Assembly: GCF_001429725.1 (NCBI RefSeq)
Contig: NZ_LMHV01000023.1
Span: 767 to 64,766 of the forward strand
Reading direction: 5' to 3'
Length of the DNA stretch: 64,000 bases
From: Rhizobium sp. Root708
GTDB taxonomy: Bacteria; Pseudomonadota; Alphaproteobacteria; Rhizobiales; Rhizobiaceae
Shown: positions 26,737 through 35,507 of the stretch, in pieces
Numbering within the stretch: position 1 is the first letter of the stretch
How the letters are laid out: every line of letters begins with the position of its first letter
Translations under genes and position numbers: made by a program
The notes under the pieces: model-generated
Seen by the model: only the letters and a program-made list of their open reading frames with translations
Databases searched by the model: none
What the model was told of the DNA's origin: nothing

Positions 26737-28092
26737 CTAAATCGCCGGCCCCAGTCGGATCGGACTGCCATCGCTGAAGCGATCGAAACGGAAACGGCGG
26801 AGATCGTGGCCGATCGAATTGCCCTGGATCATGTCGGAGACAACCCGGCCAACACCGGGACCGATACCGAAGCCGTGACCGCTCATCCCTGTAGCCACCA
26901 AAAGACCGGCGATAGCAGGCACGCGATCGATGATAGGAACGACGTCGGGCATCGCATCGATCATGCCCGCCCAGGTCGCCTTAAGGCGCACTTTTCCAAG
27001 ATTCGGGAAAAGCGCCGGGAAGTTGCGCTCGATTGCATCGAGACTTGAGCGGACCGGAGCGGGGTTGAGTACCCGCATCCGTTCGAACGGGCTTTCGCTA
27101 TCCGGAGACCAATCGCGTAGTGTCGCCCAGCCGTCGGGGTATCCCGTAGGCGCAAGCGGGTGGTACCGGGTTCCAGCGGGATGGGCCATGAGAGCCGGCA
27201 GGTATTTGGTGGCGTGCCGGAATGCGTCGGGCCCGACATAGAGCAGATTGCTCCCACCCGCCGCCAGTGTATAGCCGCCATCCTGCCGCCGTCGAAACGC
27301 AATGCCGTGCTCGATAGCGGCGCCCTTGTAGACCTCGGGCAAGGGTTCGGTCGCAGCAACGGTCGCCCTGACGCTCAACTGCGGGATCACCACATTGTGC
27401 TTTCGCAAAAAGAGCGACGACCAAGCACCACTGGCAACGAGGACGGTGGAGGTTTCAATGCGACCGGCCTCCGTCCATACGCCGCTGATTGTTCCTGCCG
27501 AGACGTCGAGTGCGCGTGCTGCGCAATTCTCGATCATCGTCACCCCCAGCCGCGCTGCCAGTCGCGCGAGCGCAGGCACCGCCAGCCAGGGTTCAGCCCG
27601 CATATCGGATGGTGTCGTCATCGCTCCGGCATAGCGCTTGGACATGCCTCGGATGATACCTGATGTTTCAATGGAATCGATAAGGCGTGTGTCGAGATCG
27701 TGAGCAGCGGCGATCCGCATGAAGGCCTCGAAGCCTGCCAATTCCTTGTCGGAACTCGCCAGATAAGTCACGCCGGTCTCGTTGAGGCCGATATCTTCGC
27801 CGGTCTCCTCCGCAAGCTCCCGCCAAAGTCGGCACGCCTCGATGACGATTGGCAATTCGTCCGCATCTCGTCCCTGCTTTCGGATCCATCCCCAGTTCCG
27901 CGACGATTGCTCGGCCGCGATACGGCCCTTTTCGAGAAGCGTTACGGAAATATTCCGTTTCGCAAGGAAAAGCGCTGTGGTCACACCGATAACGCCACCG
28001 CCGATGATGACGACATCTGACGATTTCGGCAGTGGGCTTTGAAATTGAACGGGATCGGCTACGGAGAACGGGAAATTGGGCACGCGACGCAT
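26737..28092 (-). CDS. FAD-dependent amine/D-amino-acid oxidase (DadA-like)
   Basis: A 451-residue flavoprotein of the DAO family. The FAD-binding motif is DVVIIGGGVIGVTTALFLAK near residue 25, the arginine loop is SRNWGWIRKQGR and the C-terminal FAD contact is GLLVATGMSGHGFGIGPGVG. The start at 28092 (MRRVPNFPF) is chosen because upstream residues are unrelated; no strong ribosome site is seen, so the exact start is uncertain. Substrate is unknown; the EamA exporter gene follows directly. Confidence 0.82.
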   Translation of the reverse strand: MRRVPNFPFSVADPVQFQSPLPKSSDVVIIGGGVIGVTTALFLAKRNISVTLLEKGRIAAEQSSRNWGWIRKQGRDADELPIVIEACRLWRELAEETGEDIGLNETGVTYLASSDKELAGFEAFMRIAAAHDLDTRLIDSIETSGIIRGMSKRYAGAMTTPSDMRAEPWLAVPALARLAARLGVTMIENCAARALDVSAGTISGVWTEAGRIETSTVLVASGAWSSLFLRKHNVVIPQLSVRATVAATEPLPEVYKGAAIEHGIAFRRRQDGGYTLAAGGSNLLYVGPDAFRHATKYLPALMAHPAGTRYHPLAPTGYPDGWATLRDWSPDSESPFERMRVLNPAPVRSSLDAIERNFPALFPNLGKVRLKATWAGMIDAMPDVVPIIDRVPAIAGLLVATGMSGHGFGIGPGVGRVVSDMIQGNSIGHDLRRFRFDRFSDGSPIRLGPAI

Positions 28093-28247
28093 CCAGACGG
28101 CAAGAGAACAGCTCCTCGTAATCACACTTGTGTGGCAGTTCAAGAACAGCAGGACGTTTTGAGGGAGTGTGCGGGAATGCTGCCACACGGGGCCTGATTC
28201 GGGGCGATTGCAGCGGCGGAGGACCGCTCGATGAGTCGGCCGGTGAA

Positions 28248-28282
28248 CAAAAGAAAAAAGGGCCGACGGAAAACCGCGGCCC
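28248..28282 (-). terminator. Intrinsic terminator of a minus-strand transcript
   Basis: Read leftward, GGGCC-GCGG-TTTT-CCGTC-GGCCC forms a stable hairpin (GGGCC with GGCCC, plus CGG with CCG) followed directly by TTTTTTCTTTT. No protein gene on the minus strand ends here, so it most likely ends a small RNA. Confidence 0.75.
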
Positions 28283-28385
28283 ATAAGGTGTGAAGGTCAA
28301 AAACCTCCAGAGGGGAACAGCTGCTGCGGCGGAACTGGGAGGAAAGCCGCCATGTGCATCAGCTGTAGGCGTTATGCACTTTTTT
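28248..28385 (-). ncRNA. Candidate small RNA with anti-Shine-Dalgarno loop (alpha-r14/cuckoo like)
   Basis: The minus strand from about 28385 to 28248 contains no convincing gene yet ends in a perfect intrinsic terminator. Within it, GGCGG (28347-28351 as read on minus) pairs with CCGCC (28328-28332) to close a loop reading CTTTCCTCCCAGTT, which exposes CCTCC, complementary to ribosome binding sites. A second small palindrome lies at 28304-28313. Trans-acting rhizobial RNAs of the alpha-r14 and cuckoo type have hairpin loops with such CCTCC words and end the same way. The 5' end is a guess. Confidence 0.5.
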
Positions 28386-28535
28386 TGACCACTTGGAAAA
28401 CATTTTTTGTGCAACGCAGCTATGCAAATGCTGCGGTGCTCCTGGCCCGATCGACCGCGAACTTCTAAACGCTGATGACACGGGAACCTTGTCGTCGGCG
28501 CGGCATCGAATAAGTTTGCCAACAGGAGATGAGAC

Positions 28536-29237
28536 ATGCCCGCGCCCAAAGCCCAGCACCGCTCTTTCGATGACACAGAACTGGCACTTGTCCGACGCGC
28601 GTCCGAAGGCGATGCGCAAGCCGTTCGTGCCATCATAAGGGAGCATAACCAGCGCCTTTATCGGCTGGTGCGGGCAGTGCTGCGGAGCAGCCTGGATGCG
28701 GAAGAGGCCCTGCAGGAGACTTATCTTCACGCATTTTCGCATCTCTCCGCATTCAACGGCGAAGCATCGTTTGCGACGTGGCTTTCACGCATCGCGCTGA
28801 ACACCGCGTTCATGCGGCTTCGGTCACAAAAGACCCTGAAACGGATTGGCCCATCACCGGGCAGCGTAGAGTCGGAAGTCATTCCCTTCCCTTCTCCCGC
28901 AGCCACCGTCGATCCGGAGCGTACCATGGCGCAACGACAGCTTCTTCAACTTGTCGAGGAGGCAACCGATGCACTTCCCGAGGATTTCCGCGTGGTTTTC
29001 ATGGCTCGCGTTATCGAGGGGTTGTCGGTTGAGGAGACTGCAGAGCTTCTCGACGTTGCCCCGGCCACTATCAAGACGCGGCTTCATCGAGCCAGGAAAC
29101 TGATCCGGGAGCGATTGGAGGAAAGAATAGGCCCGGTTCTGATGGATGCATTCCCGTTTGCGGGATCACGCTGTGAACGCCTGACGGAAACAGTGATCGG
29201 TAAACTCGGCCTGCAGGATGGTCGGGAACCTCTTTAG
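28536..29237 (+). CDS. ECF-family RNA polymerase sigma factor
   Basis: A 233-residue sigma factor with region 2 at about residues 35-105 (LRSSLDAEEALQETYLHAFS, FATWLSRIALNTAFMRLR) and region 4 at about 145-200 (VEETAELLDVAPATIKTRLH). AGGAG precedes the ATG. No anti-sigma gene is adjacent; instead a DUF4142 gene and a cupredoxin gene follow on the same strand. A C-terminal tail with one cysteine after region 4 could be a sensor, but that is speculative. Confidence 0.87.
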   Translation: MPAPKAQHRSFDDTELALVRRASEGDAQAVRAIIREHNQRLYRLVRAVLRSSLDAEEALQETYLHAFSHLSAFNGEASFATWLSRIALNTAFMRLRSQKTLKRIGPSPGSVESEVIPFPSPAATVDPERTMAQRQLLQLVEEATDALPEDFRVVFMARVIEGLSVEETAELLDVAPATIKTRLHRARKLIRERLEERIGPVLMDAFPFAGSRCERLTETVIGKLGLQDGREPL

Positions 29238-29299
29238 CGGCGCGGCATCAAATGTCTCGTTGAAACAGGTGCCGGTCTTCCGGTGCTAAGGAGGCTCTC

Positions 29300-29824
29300 A
29301 TGAAAATCATCCCTTCCCTGCTCGCCGCTGCAAGCTTTGCTTGTTTGTCTGCCGTCCCGACTTTGGCCGCAGACAAGCCGTCTGACCCGCAGATTGCCCA
29401 TATCGCCTACACCGCCGGCGTCATCGACATCGATGCGGCGAGGCTCGCCCTGTCGAAAACAAAGAACAAGGACGTGAAGTCCTTCGCCCAATCGATGGAA
29501 AAGGATCACGAAGCGGTCAATGAGCAGGCTCTCGCTCTCGTCAAAAAGCTGAACGTGACGCCCGAGGACAACGCGACGAGCCAAGCGCTCACCAAGGCAG
29601 CCAAGGACAAGCAGGCTGAACTCAGCAAGCTCGACGGCGCGGCATTCGACAAGGCATACATCGACAACGAGGTTGCCTACCATAAACAGGTCAACGGCGC
29701 GCTGAAGACACTGCTCATCCCGTCCGCGGAAAACAAGCAACTGAAGGGATTGCTGGAGACAGGGCTCAAGTTGTTCGAAGGACATCAGCAGCATGCGGAA
29801 CACATGGCGATGGAGCTGAAATGA
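29300..29824 (+). CDS. DUF4142 periplasmic protein
   Basis: A 174-residue exported protein. A signal peptide (IPSLLAAASFACLSAVPTLA) is followed by an almost wholly helical four-helix-bundle domain, with AHIAYTAGVIDIDAARLALS and AQSMEKDHEAVNEQALALVK matching DUF4142 (ferritin-like fold). AAGGAGG precedes the ATG. It follows the sigma factor by 62 bases and overlaps the cupredoxin gene start, so the three form an operon, probably for envelope or oxidative stress. Confidence 0.82.
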   Translation: MKIIPSLLAAASFACLSAVPTLAADKPSDPQIAHIAYTAGVIDIDAARLALSKTKNKDVKSFAQSMEKDHEAVNEQALALVKKLNVTPEDNATSQALTKAAKDKQAELSKLDGAAFDKAYIDNEVAYHKQVNGALKTLLIPSAENKQLKGLLETGLKLFEGHQQHAEHMAMELK

Positions 29825-30153
29825 CCGTTGGCGACGTGAACCGAAGGCAAGTCCTGATGGCGGCTGCGTTCACCGTGATCCGGACTGCGTCCGCTCGCGC
29901 GCATAACGGCACGGTTCATGTGACGGTCGAGGATCTTGCCTTCGTTCCGGCTGACCTCGAAGTGAAGGTTGGCGACATCATCGAATGGACCAACAAGGAT
30001 CCGTTCGAGCATACCGCGACGGTGGAAGGCGGTTGGGAGGTCATCATTCAGCCGGGCAAGAGCGCAACGCACACCGTCACACGTCAGGACACCGTCGACT
30101 ACTTCTGTCGTTACCATCCAAACATGAAGGGGCGCATAAAGGTCGTTTCATAG
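29821..30153 (+). CDS. Cupredoxin (plastocyanin/amicyanin-like)
   Basis: A 110-residue copper protein exported to the periplasm; the NRRQVLMAAA start resembles a Tat signal with a single arginine pair. Type-1 copper ligands are visible: histidine in FEHTATV near residue 62, then cysteine, histidine and methionine in YFCRYHPNMKG near residues 96-104. It probably shuttles electrons. ATG overlaps the DUF4142 stop as ATGA. Confidence 0.87.
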   Translation: MTVGDVNRRQVLMAAAFTVIRTASARAHNGTVHVTVEDLAFVPADLEVKVGDIIEWTNKDPFEHTATVEGGWEVIIQPGKSATHTVTRQDTVDYFCRYHPNMKGRIKVVS

Positions 30154-30458
30154 GTCGCGAAGCACACGACGCGCGAATGCGTCAGAGTGAGCCGGTTCCG
30201 CAGGTTGGCCCTGCGGAGCCGGAGAACGTTGCGTCAACGCAGGGAACGGAAGGCAGCGCCGTTTAGCCTCGGACCAGGCGAGATACGCCGGCTTCGACGG
30301 GGAAATTTGTATTCTAATGTTTCAGATGGGTCCGAGCTTACGCTTCCATATAAAATTGGCCCGATCCGGATATATGCCGGACAACTCCCTCTGGTTTAGG
30401 TGACCCTCGAAACCGCCGCGCAACCGCGGCTCTAAACACCTGCTTCCGGAGCCAGATC
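30154..30458. other. Intergenic region, nothing clear
   Basis: A 70-codon arginine-rich frame at 30187-30399 has no ribosome site and unlikely composition, so it is not called. AT-rich stretches near 30305-30375 may hold the promoter of the next gene. No palindrome or terminator stands out. Confidence 0.4.
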
Positions 30459-31478
30459 ATGATCGCATCGTTGACAAACAGGGAGCGTGCCTACAGCGAG
30501 TTCGCAAGCGTGCTCGATCAGTCCGCCTACGAACCTCTTCCCGAAAACTGGCTGATCGGAATGACTGACATCGTCCATTCCACGGAGGTCATCGGACAGG
30601 GGCGCTACCGCGATGTAAACTTCGCAGGTGTTGCGATCATCGCAGCTCTCGGCAATGCCTTGGGAACCTTCGATTTCCCATTCACCTTCGGGGGAGATGG
30701 CGCAGCTTTCGCCGTGCAGGCGACGGCCCGGGGCACGGCGGAGATGGCGCTTCGTCAGGTCGCGGCCTACGCGGAACGGGAGCTCGGGCTGGAGATGCGC
30801 GCCGGCTTGATGACCCTGCGCGAGATTCGCGCCAATGGCCACGATGTCCGGATCGCACCTTACGCCGCATCACGCAATGTGACCTACACCATGTTCTCAG
30901 GGGGTGGAATCCGCTGGATGGAGGAGCAGTTGAAGCTCGGACGCATCCAGTCTCCCAAGGACATAGAAGGGAGCGTCGACGCTCCTGATCTGACAGGCCT
31001 TTCCTGCGATTGGGCACCGTTTGCCAACAGAAACGGGACGATCCTGTCCCTGCTTGCTGCACCGCAGAGCGAGGAAAGTGCGGATTTCACCCATCTCGCG
31101 AAGCGCATCGTAGAGGTGTTCGATCGCGATCCGCGTAGTTCTATACCGCTTCCGCAAGAACGCCCGGCAGAGGATCCAAAGAGCGGCAGGATCAATGCTG
31201 AGATCTGGTCAACAGCCGCCCAGAACTCCGACTTCCGCAAGTATGACGATGCGCTTCGCCTCACTGTCGACTGCTCGCTGGAGGAAGTCGAAATCGTGCG
31301 GTCGATGCTCCAGGCTGCAGAACGTCGCGGCGAGCTCACCTACGGCCTTCATTGCCAGTCGCATGCGATCATGACCTGCTTCGTGCCGTCGTCCAGCCCC
31401 CATGCGCACCGTCACTTCCTCGACGGCATGGATGGCGGCTATTCGATGGCGGCCGCCATGATGCGCAAGGCCGCATGA
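30459..31478 (+). CDS. DUF3095 protein with nucleotide-cyclase-like motifs
   Basis: A 339-residue soluble protein. Two motifs recall class III nucleotide cyclases: GMTDIVHSTEVIGQGRYRDV near residue 34, similar to the metal-binding DI-GST loop, and FPFTFGGDGAAFAVQA near residue 72, similar to the GDG turn. The C-terminal half (about 240-339) is a separate domain with YGLHCQSHAIMTCFVPS. I assign DUF3095 from this pattern; activity is unknown. GGAG precedes the ATG, and the gene stands alone. Confidence 0.75.
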   Translation: MIASLTNRERAYSEFASVLDQSAYEPLPENWLIGMTDIVHSTEVIGQGRYRDVNFAGVAIIAALGNALGTFDFPFTFGGDGAAFAVQATARGTAEMALRQVAAYAERELGLEMRAGLMTLREIRANGHDVRIAPYAASRNVTYTMFSGGGIRWMEEQLKLGRIQSPKDIEGSVDAPDLTGLSCDWAPFANRNGTILSLLAAPQSEESADFTHLAKRIVEVFDRDPRSSIPLPQERPAEDPKSGRINAEIWSTAAQNSDFRKYDDALRLTVDCSLEEVEIVRSMLQAAERRGELTYGLHCQSHAIMTCFVPSSSPHAHRHFLDGMDGGYSMAAAMMRKAA

Positions 31479-31498
31479 GGTCGGCACCAATATCCCGC

Positions 31499-33082
31499 TC
31501 AGGCCTTCGCGGAAATAGCACTCAGTTCTTCCAGGTCGAGATCTCGCTCGAGCTCCTGTAGGGTCTCGTCGTCGATCTCGCCTGCCCGATGGAGGCGAAT
31601 GAGCTCCTTCCGTCCGACGGCGACGGCTTCCAGCACGACGTCGAAATGTGCATGAAGCATCGGCTGGTAGTCTTCGGTGCGGGCGGCATAGTCGACGATT
31701 GCCGTCGCTCTGCGCTGGTATCGTTCAAGCAGTTGCGGATGGATGAGTTTCCCATCGCCATCGTAGGCCAGATTGCGCACCGACGCGAACTGCACTTGCG
31801 CCATCGCCGCTTCGGCCTGGCTCATTGTCATCCGGGCTTTTTCGGACTCAGTCTCGATGAGGCCGGCCCAGCTGATCACCCGGCCAAGCGTCGTGCCCTG
31901 CACCAGGACCGTCCCGACGATCACGGCGAAGGCCATGACGAGAATGAAGTCGCGGCTGGGGAAATCCTGAGGCAAGCTCAGTGCCAGCGCTAGGGTCACA
32001 ACCCCACGCACGCCGGCCCATCCGAGAACGACGGCCCCTCCCCCGCCTATCGGTCGGGTTCTCGCGAGGCCGAGACTGCTGCAAATCCGAATGACAAGCT
32101 CGGATCCGAATATCCATGCAAAGCGTGCGATAAGGAGCGCGAGCAGGATTGCCAGCGCCGGCAGCGCCATCGTTTCGGCTAGTTGGCCGAACCCTCCACC
32201 ACGCTCCACCACATCTCGGAGCGACAGGCCAATCAGGATGAACACGGAGGCTTCCATGAGAAAGACGAAGACTGCCCAGAACGACGATCCGCGCATGCGC
32301 GTGGCCGCGGACAGAACAGTATGCTGGTGCCACGTCGCGATCAGCCCGGTCGTCACGGTGGCTATTACGCCGGAAACATGCAGAAACTCGCCAAGCAGGT
32401 ATGAGATCCACGCGAGAAGCGTCGTCGCTGCGATAATGAGGTATTCGTCGCCGAGACGACGGACGAATTTCACCCATACAATCCCGACGACGGCGCCGAC
32501 CAGCGCGCCTCCAAAGGCGAGGAGGAAGAAATTGCCGATGGCGCTGGTGGGGCTAAAGGTCCCCGTTGCGGCGGCTGCAACCGCGAACCTGAAAAGCACC
32601 AGGCCGCTTGCGTCGTTCAGCAGGCTCTCGCCTTCGAGGAGGATCTGGAGACGGCGTGGCAGCTTCACCCGTTCGAGCACTGCCCGGGCCGACACGGCAT
32701 CTGGCGGCGATACGATGGCACCAAGGGCAGCGCAAGCAGCCCAGGGAAGGGCCGGCATCAGAAGGTGAGCCACGACTGCGATCACCACGGTCGTGAAGAG
32801 GACGGCACCAATTGCGAGCGAGGCTATGCCCACCATGTGCCGCCGCAACCGCGCAACGGCGATCGACCAGGCGCCGTCAAGAAGCAGCGGCGGAAGGAAT
32901 ATGACCAGTACCAGTTCCGGATCGACGGTGATCGCCGGCAGGCCTGGAGCGAAGGCAAGGGTCGCGCCGCCCGCGAGCAATGCAACCGATGGAGGCAGCC
33001 CTAGCCTGTGGGCGAGGTAATGAAGGGCGATGATCGCAAGGAACATTGCGATCACCAGTTCGAAGAGATGTGTTCCGTCCAT
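31499..33082 (-). CDS. CPA1-family sodium/proton antiporter
   Basis: A 527-residue antiporter with about twelve membrane helices followed by a cytosolic tail of some 110 residues. Key segments are VDPELVLVIFLPPLLLDGAW, the ALGAIVSPPDAVSARAVLER ion site and EGESLLNDASGLVLFRFAVA with the paired aspartate. It resembles YjcE/NhaP-type exchangers for pH and salt homeostasis. ATG at 33082 follows GGGGAG; the frame to 33103 lacks a site. It converges on the DUF3095 gene. Confidence 0.88.
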   Translation of the reverse strand: MDGTHLFELVIAMFLAIIALHYLAHRLGLPPSVALLAGGATLAFAPGLPAITVDPELVLVIFLPPLLLDGAWSIAVARLRRHMVGIASLAIGAVLFTTVVIAVVAHLLMPALPWAACAALGAIVSPPDAVSARAVLERVKLPRRLQILLEGESLLNDASGLVLFRFAVAAAATGTFSPTSAIGNFFLLAFGGALVGAVVGIVWVKFVRRLGDEYLIIAATTLLAWISYLLGEFLHVSGVIATVTTGLIATWHQHTVLSAATRMRGSSFWAVFVFLMEASVFILIGLSLRDVVERGGGFGQLAETMALPALAILLALLIARFAWIFGSELVIRICSSLGLARTRPIGGGGAVVLGWAGVRGVVTLALALSLPQDFPSRDFILVMAFAVIVGTVLVQGTTLGRVISWAGLIETESEKARMTMSQAEAAMAQVQFASVRNLAYDGDGKLIHPQLLERYQRRATAIVDYAARTEDYQPMLHAHFDVVLEAVAVGRKELIRLHRAGEIDDETLQELERDLDLEELSAISAKA

Positions 33083-33224
33083 GCGTCTCCCCGACACGGC
33101 CAAGCTTGCTGCAGACTAGCACAGAATTTTGTCGGTCAAACCGCAACACAGGGAGGCGTCAGGCGATTGCTTTGACACCTCCAGGGGAATGAAGTTCGCG
33201 GGTACGGAACTCTTGCTCGCTGTT

Positions 33225-34058
33225 TCAGGCAGCCTTATCCCAGTTCGGCGCGAGTCCATCAGGCGAGACGATCCGTCCGTCGGCCTTGGCGAGTGAGTGG
33301 ATCGCAGCCATTTCGTCGGGCGATAGGTTGAAATCGAAGATCGCCAGGTTTTCGGCAACACGAGCCTCGCTGACCGTCTTGGAGAGCGCGATGATGCCAT
33401 CCTGTTGCACAAGCCAGCGCAACACGACCTGCGCGACCGTCTTGCCGTGGCTTGCGCCGATATTCTGCAGGATCGGATCCGACAAGACCTTGCCATCGGC
33501 CATGCCGAAGTAACCCGTCACCGACATGCCGGCTGCCTTCGCCGCGGCAATGACGACGTCCTGATTGATATAGGGATGGTATTCGATCTGGTTGGTGACG
33601 AGCGGCGCCTTGGAGAGGGCGCGCGCTTCGGCCATCAGCGCAGTCGTGAAGTTGGAGACGCCGATATGGCGAACTTTGCCCCCCTCTTTCACGTCGTTGA
33701 GCGCCGAGATTTGCTCGGCGAGAGAGACCTTATCATTCGGCCAGTGCAGCAGAAGCAGGTCGACGTAATCGGTCTTGAGCTTTTCCAGGCTCTCGTCGAC
33801 CGACTTCCGGAAAGCCTCGCGCTTGTAATTCTCGACCCATACCTTGGTGGTCAGGAATATGTCGCGGCGCTCAATGCCTGAGGTGACGATTGCCTCGCCG
33901 ACTTCAGCCTCGTTCCCGTAGATCTGCGCGGTATCGATGTGGCGGAAGCCAAGCTTCAGCGCATGCGGCACGATTCTGAGAACGTCGTTGCCAGGGATTC
34001 GGAAGGTGCCGAAGCCTAGAGCGGGGATGGGTGCGCCATTGGCGGTTACTGTATGCAT
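33225..34058 (-). CDS. Aldo/keto reductase (2,5-diketogluconate reductase type)
   Basis: A 277-residue NADPH-dependent reductase of full length. Catalytic residues appear in order: aspartate and tyrosine in FRHIDTAQIYGNEAEVGEAI, lysine in IFLTTKVWVENYKREAF, and histidine in VDLLLLHWPND. GGAGA precedes the ATG. It follows the MFS gene by 111 bases on the same strand; the pair is divergent from a LysR gene, which probably regulates both. Confidence 0.88.
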   Translation of the reverse strand: MHTVTANGAPIPALGFGTFRIPGNDVLRIVPHALKLGFRHIDTAQIYGNEAEVGEAIVTSGIERRDIFLTTKVWVENYKREAFRKSVDESLEKLKTDYVDLLLLHWPNDKVSLAEQISALNDVKEGGKVRHIGVSNFTTALMAEARALSKAPLVTNQIEYHPYINQDVVIAAAKAAGMSVTGYFGMADGKVLSDPILQNIGASHGKTVAQVVLRWLVQQDGIIALSKTVSEARVAENLAIFDFNLSPDEMAAIHSLAKADGRIVSPDGLAPNWDKAA

Positions 34059-34169
34059 TAGGGTTGTCTCCGGGATGTAAACGGGCGCTCGATGTGAGCT
34101 TTGGGGCGAGGGTAAAGGGCACCAGGCGTGTCTGGCGGATAGGAATGGGGGCGCTTGCCTCCAAGCGGA

Positions 34170-35351
34170 TCAGGCTGCCTTCAGTACCGAGACGCCGCGT
34201 CGATCGAGTGCACCGCTCCAGATCGTGAGCAGCAGCGCTCCGACGACAAGAATGGCTCCCACCCATGGCGTGGCACCAAGTCCCAGCGGCGACTCGACCA
34301 CGAGGCCACCGAGCCAGGCGCCGATCGCGATGCCGAGGTTGAAGGCCGCGATGTTGAGCGCAGAGGCAACATCGACCGCGCCGGGGCGATGTTCCTTGGC
34401 GAGCTGCACGACATAAAGCTGCAAGCCGGGCACGTTGCCGAACTGGAGGAAGCCGAGCGCCACAAGCGTTACGATCGTCAGAACCGGCGATGTCACGGTG
34501 AAGGTCAGGATAATCAGCACGATCGCCTGCATTATGAAGAGGCCGATTAGCGCCTTGACCGGATCGTTGTTGGCAATCCTGCCGCCCGCAATGTTGCCGA
34601 CGGCGATTGCAAGGCCGTAGAGCACCAGGATGAGGCTCACGCTGCGCTCGGAGAAGCCGGTGATTTCCTGCAGGATCGGCGCCAGAAACGTGAAAGCCAC
34701 GAATGTGCCGCCATATCCAAGTGCGGTCATCGCAAAGACGATGAGCAGGCGCCCGGAGCCGAGAACGCGAACCTGGTCGATGAACCTGGCGGGAGCTGCC
34801 TTCTTCAAATTCCTAGGCAAAAGGATTGCGATCGCGAGAAAGGCAATAATGCCAAGGGCCGCGACCGCCCAGAACGTGGCCCGCCAGCCGAGAATCTGGC
34901 CGATATAGGTTCCCATCGGAACGCCGGTGACGATGGCGACAGTCAATCCCATGAACATCATGGCGATGGCCGAAGCACGGCGATTTTCCGGCACCAGATC
35001 AGCCGCGATGGTGGAGCCGACGGAGAAGAAGACGCCGTGAGCGAAGGCTGCCAGCACGCGGGCGACGAGCAAGATCTCGTAGCTCGGTGCAAGTGCCGCG
35101 GCGGTGTTGCCGACGATGAACAGGGCCATGAGGCCGAGCAGCAAAGGCTTTCGTTCGATCTTACCGGTGAGAGCGGTCAGGATTGGCGCGCCGAAGGTGA
35201 CGCCGAGGGCGTAAACGCTGACGATCAGGCCGGCGAGTGGGAGGGTGATGTGGAGGTCATTGGCAACGGTCGGCAGGAGACCGACGATGACAAACTCCGT
35301 TGTGCCGATCGCGTAAGCCGCGATCGTCAAGGCGAGGATGGCTAAAGGCAT
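34170..35351 (-). CDS. MFS transporter (AraJ/sugar-efflux type)
   Basis: A 393-residue exporter with twelve hydrophobic segments, starting ILALTIAAYAIGTTEFVIVG and containing ALGVTFGAPILTALTGKIER, typical of DHA1-type AraJ or SotB-like efflux proteins. GAGG precedes the ATG. Divergent from the LysR gene with 156 bases between starts. Substrate unknown; the downstream aldo/keto reductase suggests carbonyl or sugar-related detoxification. Confidence 0.85.
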   Translation of the reverse strand: MPLAILALTIAAYAIGTTEFVIVGLLPTVANDLHITLPLAGLIVSVYALGVTFGAPILTALTGKIERKPLLLGLMALFIVGNTAAALAPSYEILLVARVLAAFAHGVFFSVGSTIAADLVPENRRASAIAMMFMGLTVAIVTGVPMGTYIGQILGWRATFWAVAALGIIAFLAIAILLPRNLKKAAPARFIDQVRVLGSGRLLIVFAMTALGYGGTFVAFTFLAPILQEITGFSERSVSLILVLYGLAIAVGNIAGGRIANNDPVKALIGLFIMQAIVLIILTFTVTSPVLTIVTLVALGFLQFGNVPGLQLYVVQLAKEHRPGAVDVASALNIAAFNLGIAIGAWLGGLVVESPLGLGATPWVGAILVVGALLLTIWSGALDRRGVSVLKAA

Positions 35352-35479
35352 GACAAGTTCCTCTATGCCCGCATATCCAGCAGGGCATTTTCAAAGCGGC
35401 GTTGCCGCGGATTGACTGGTTGCCTGCAATATGAGGCACGAGGACTTGCATGATAATCGAGGGCATTGGATAAATACTT

Positions 35480-35489
35480 TTGAATTCAA
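35480..35489. promoter_or_regulatory. Palindrome in the LysR/MFS divergent promoter
   Basis: TTGAATTCAA is a perfect ten-base inverted repeat 18 bases before the LysR start. It could be part of a LysR site used for autoregulation; short palindromes of this kind can also occur by chance. Confidence 0.3.
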
Positions 35490-35507
35490 TTCACAAAGAA
35501 GGCGAAG

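Noticed and set aside
28480..28520. GGAACC word upstream of the sigma gene as an EcfG promoter
   Set aside because: No CGTT follows at 16-17 bases, so the pair does not match.
27668..28636. 322-codon minus-strand frame across the sigma-factor promoter
   Set aside because: It crosses the small-RNA terminator and overlaps the oxidase gene in another frame; serine- and arginine-rich and not protein-like.
30187..30399. 70-codon plus-strand frame
   Set aside because: Arginine-rich start, no ribosome site, no recognisable domain.
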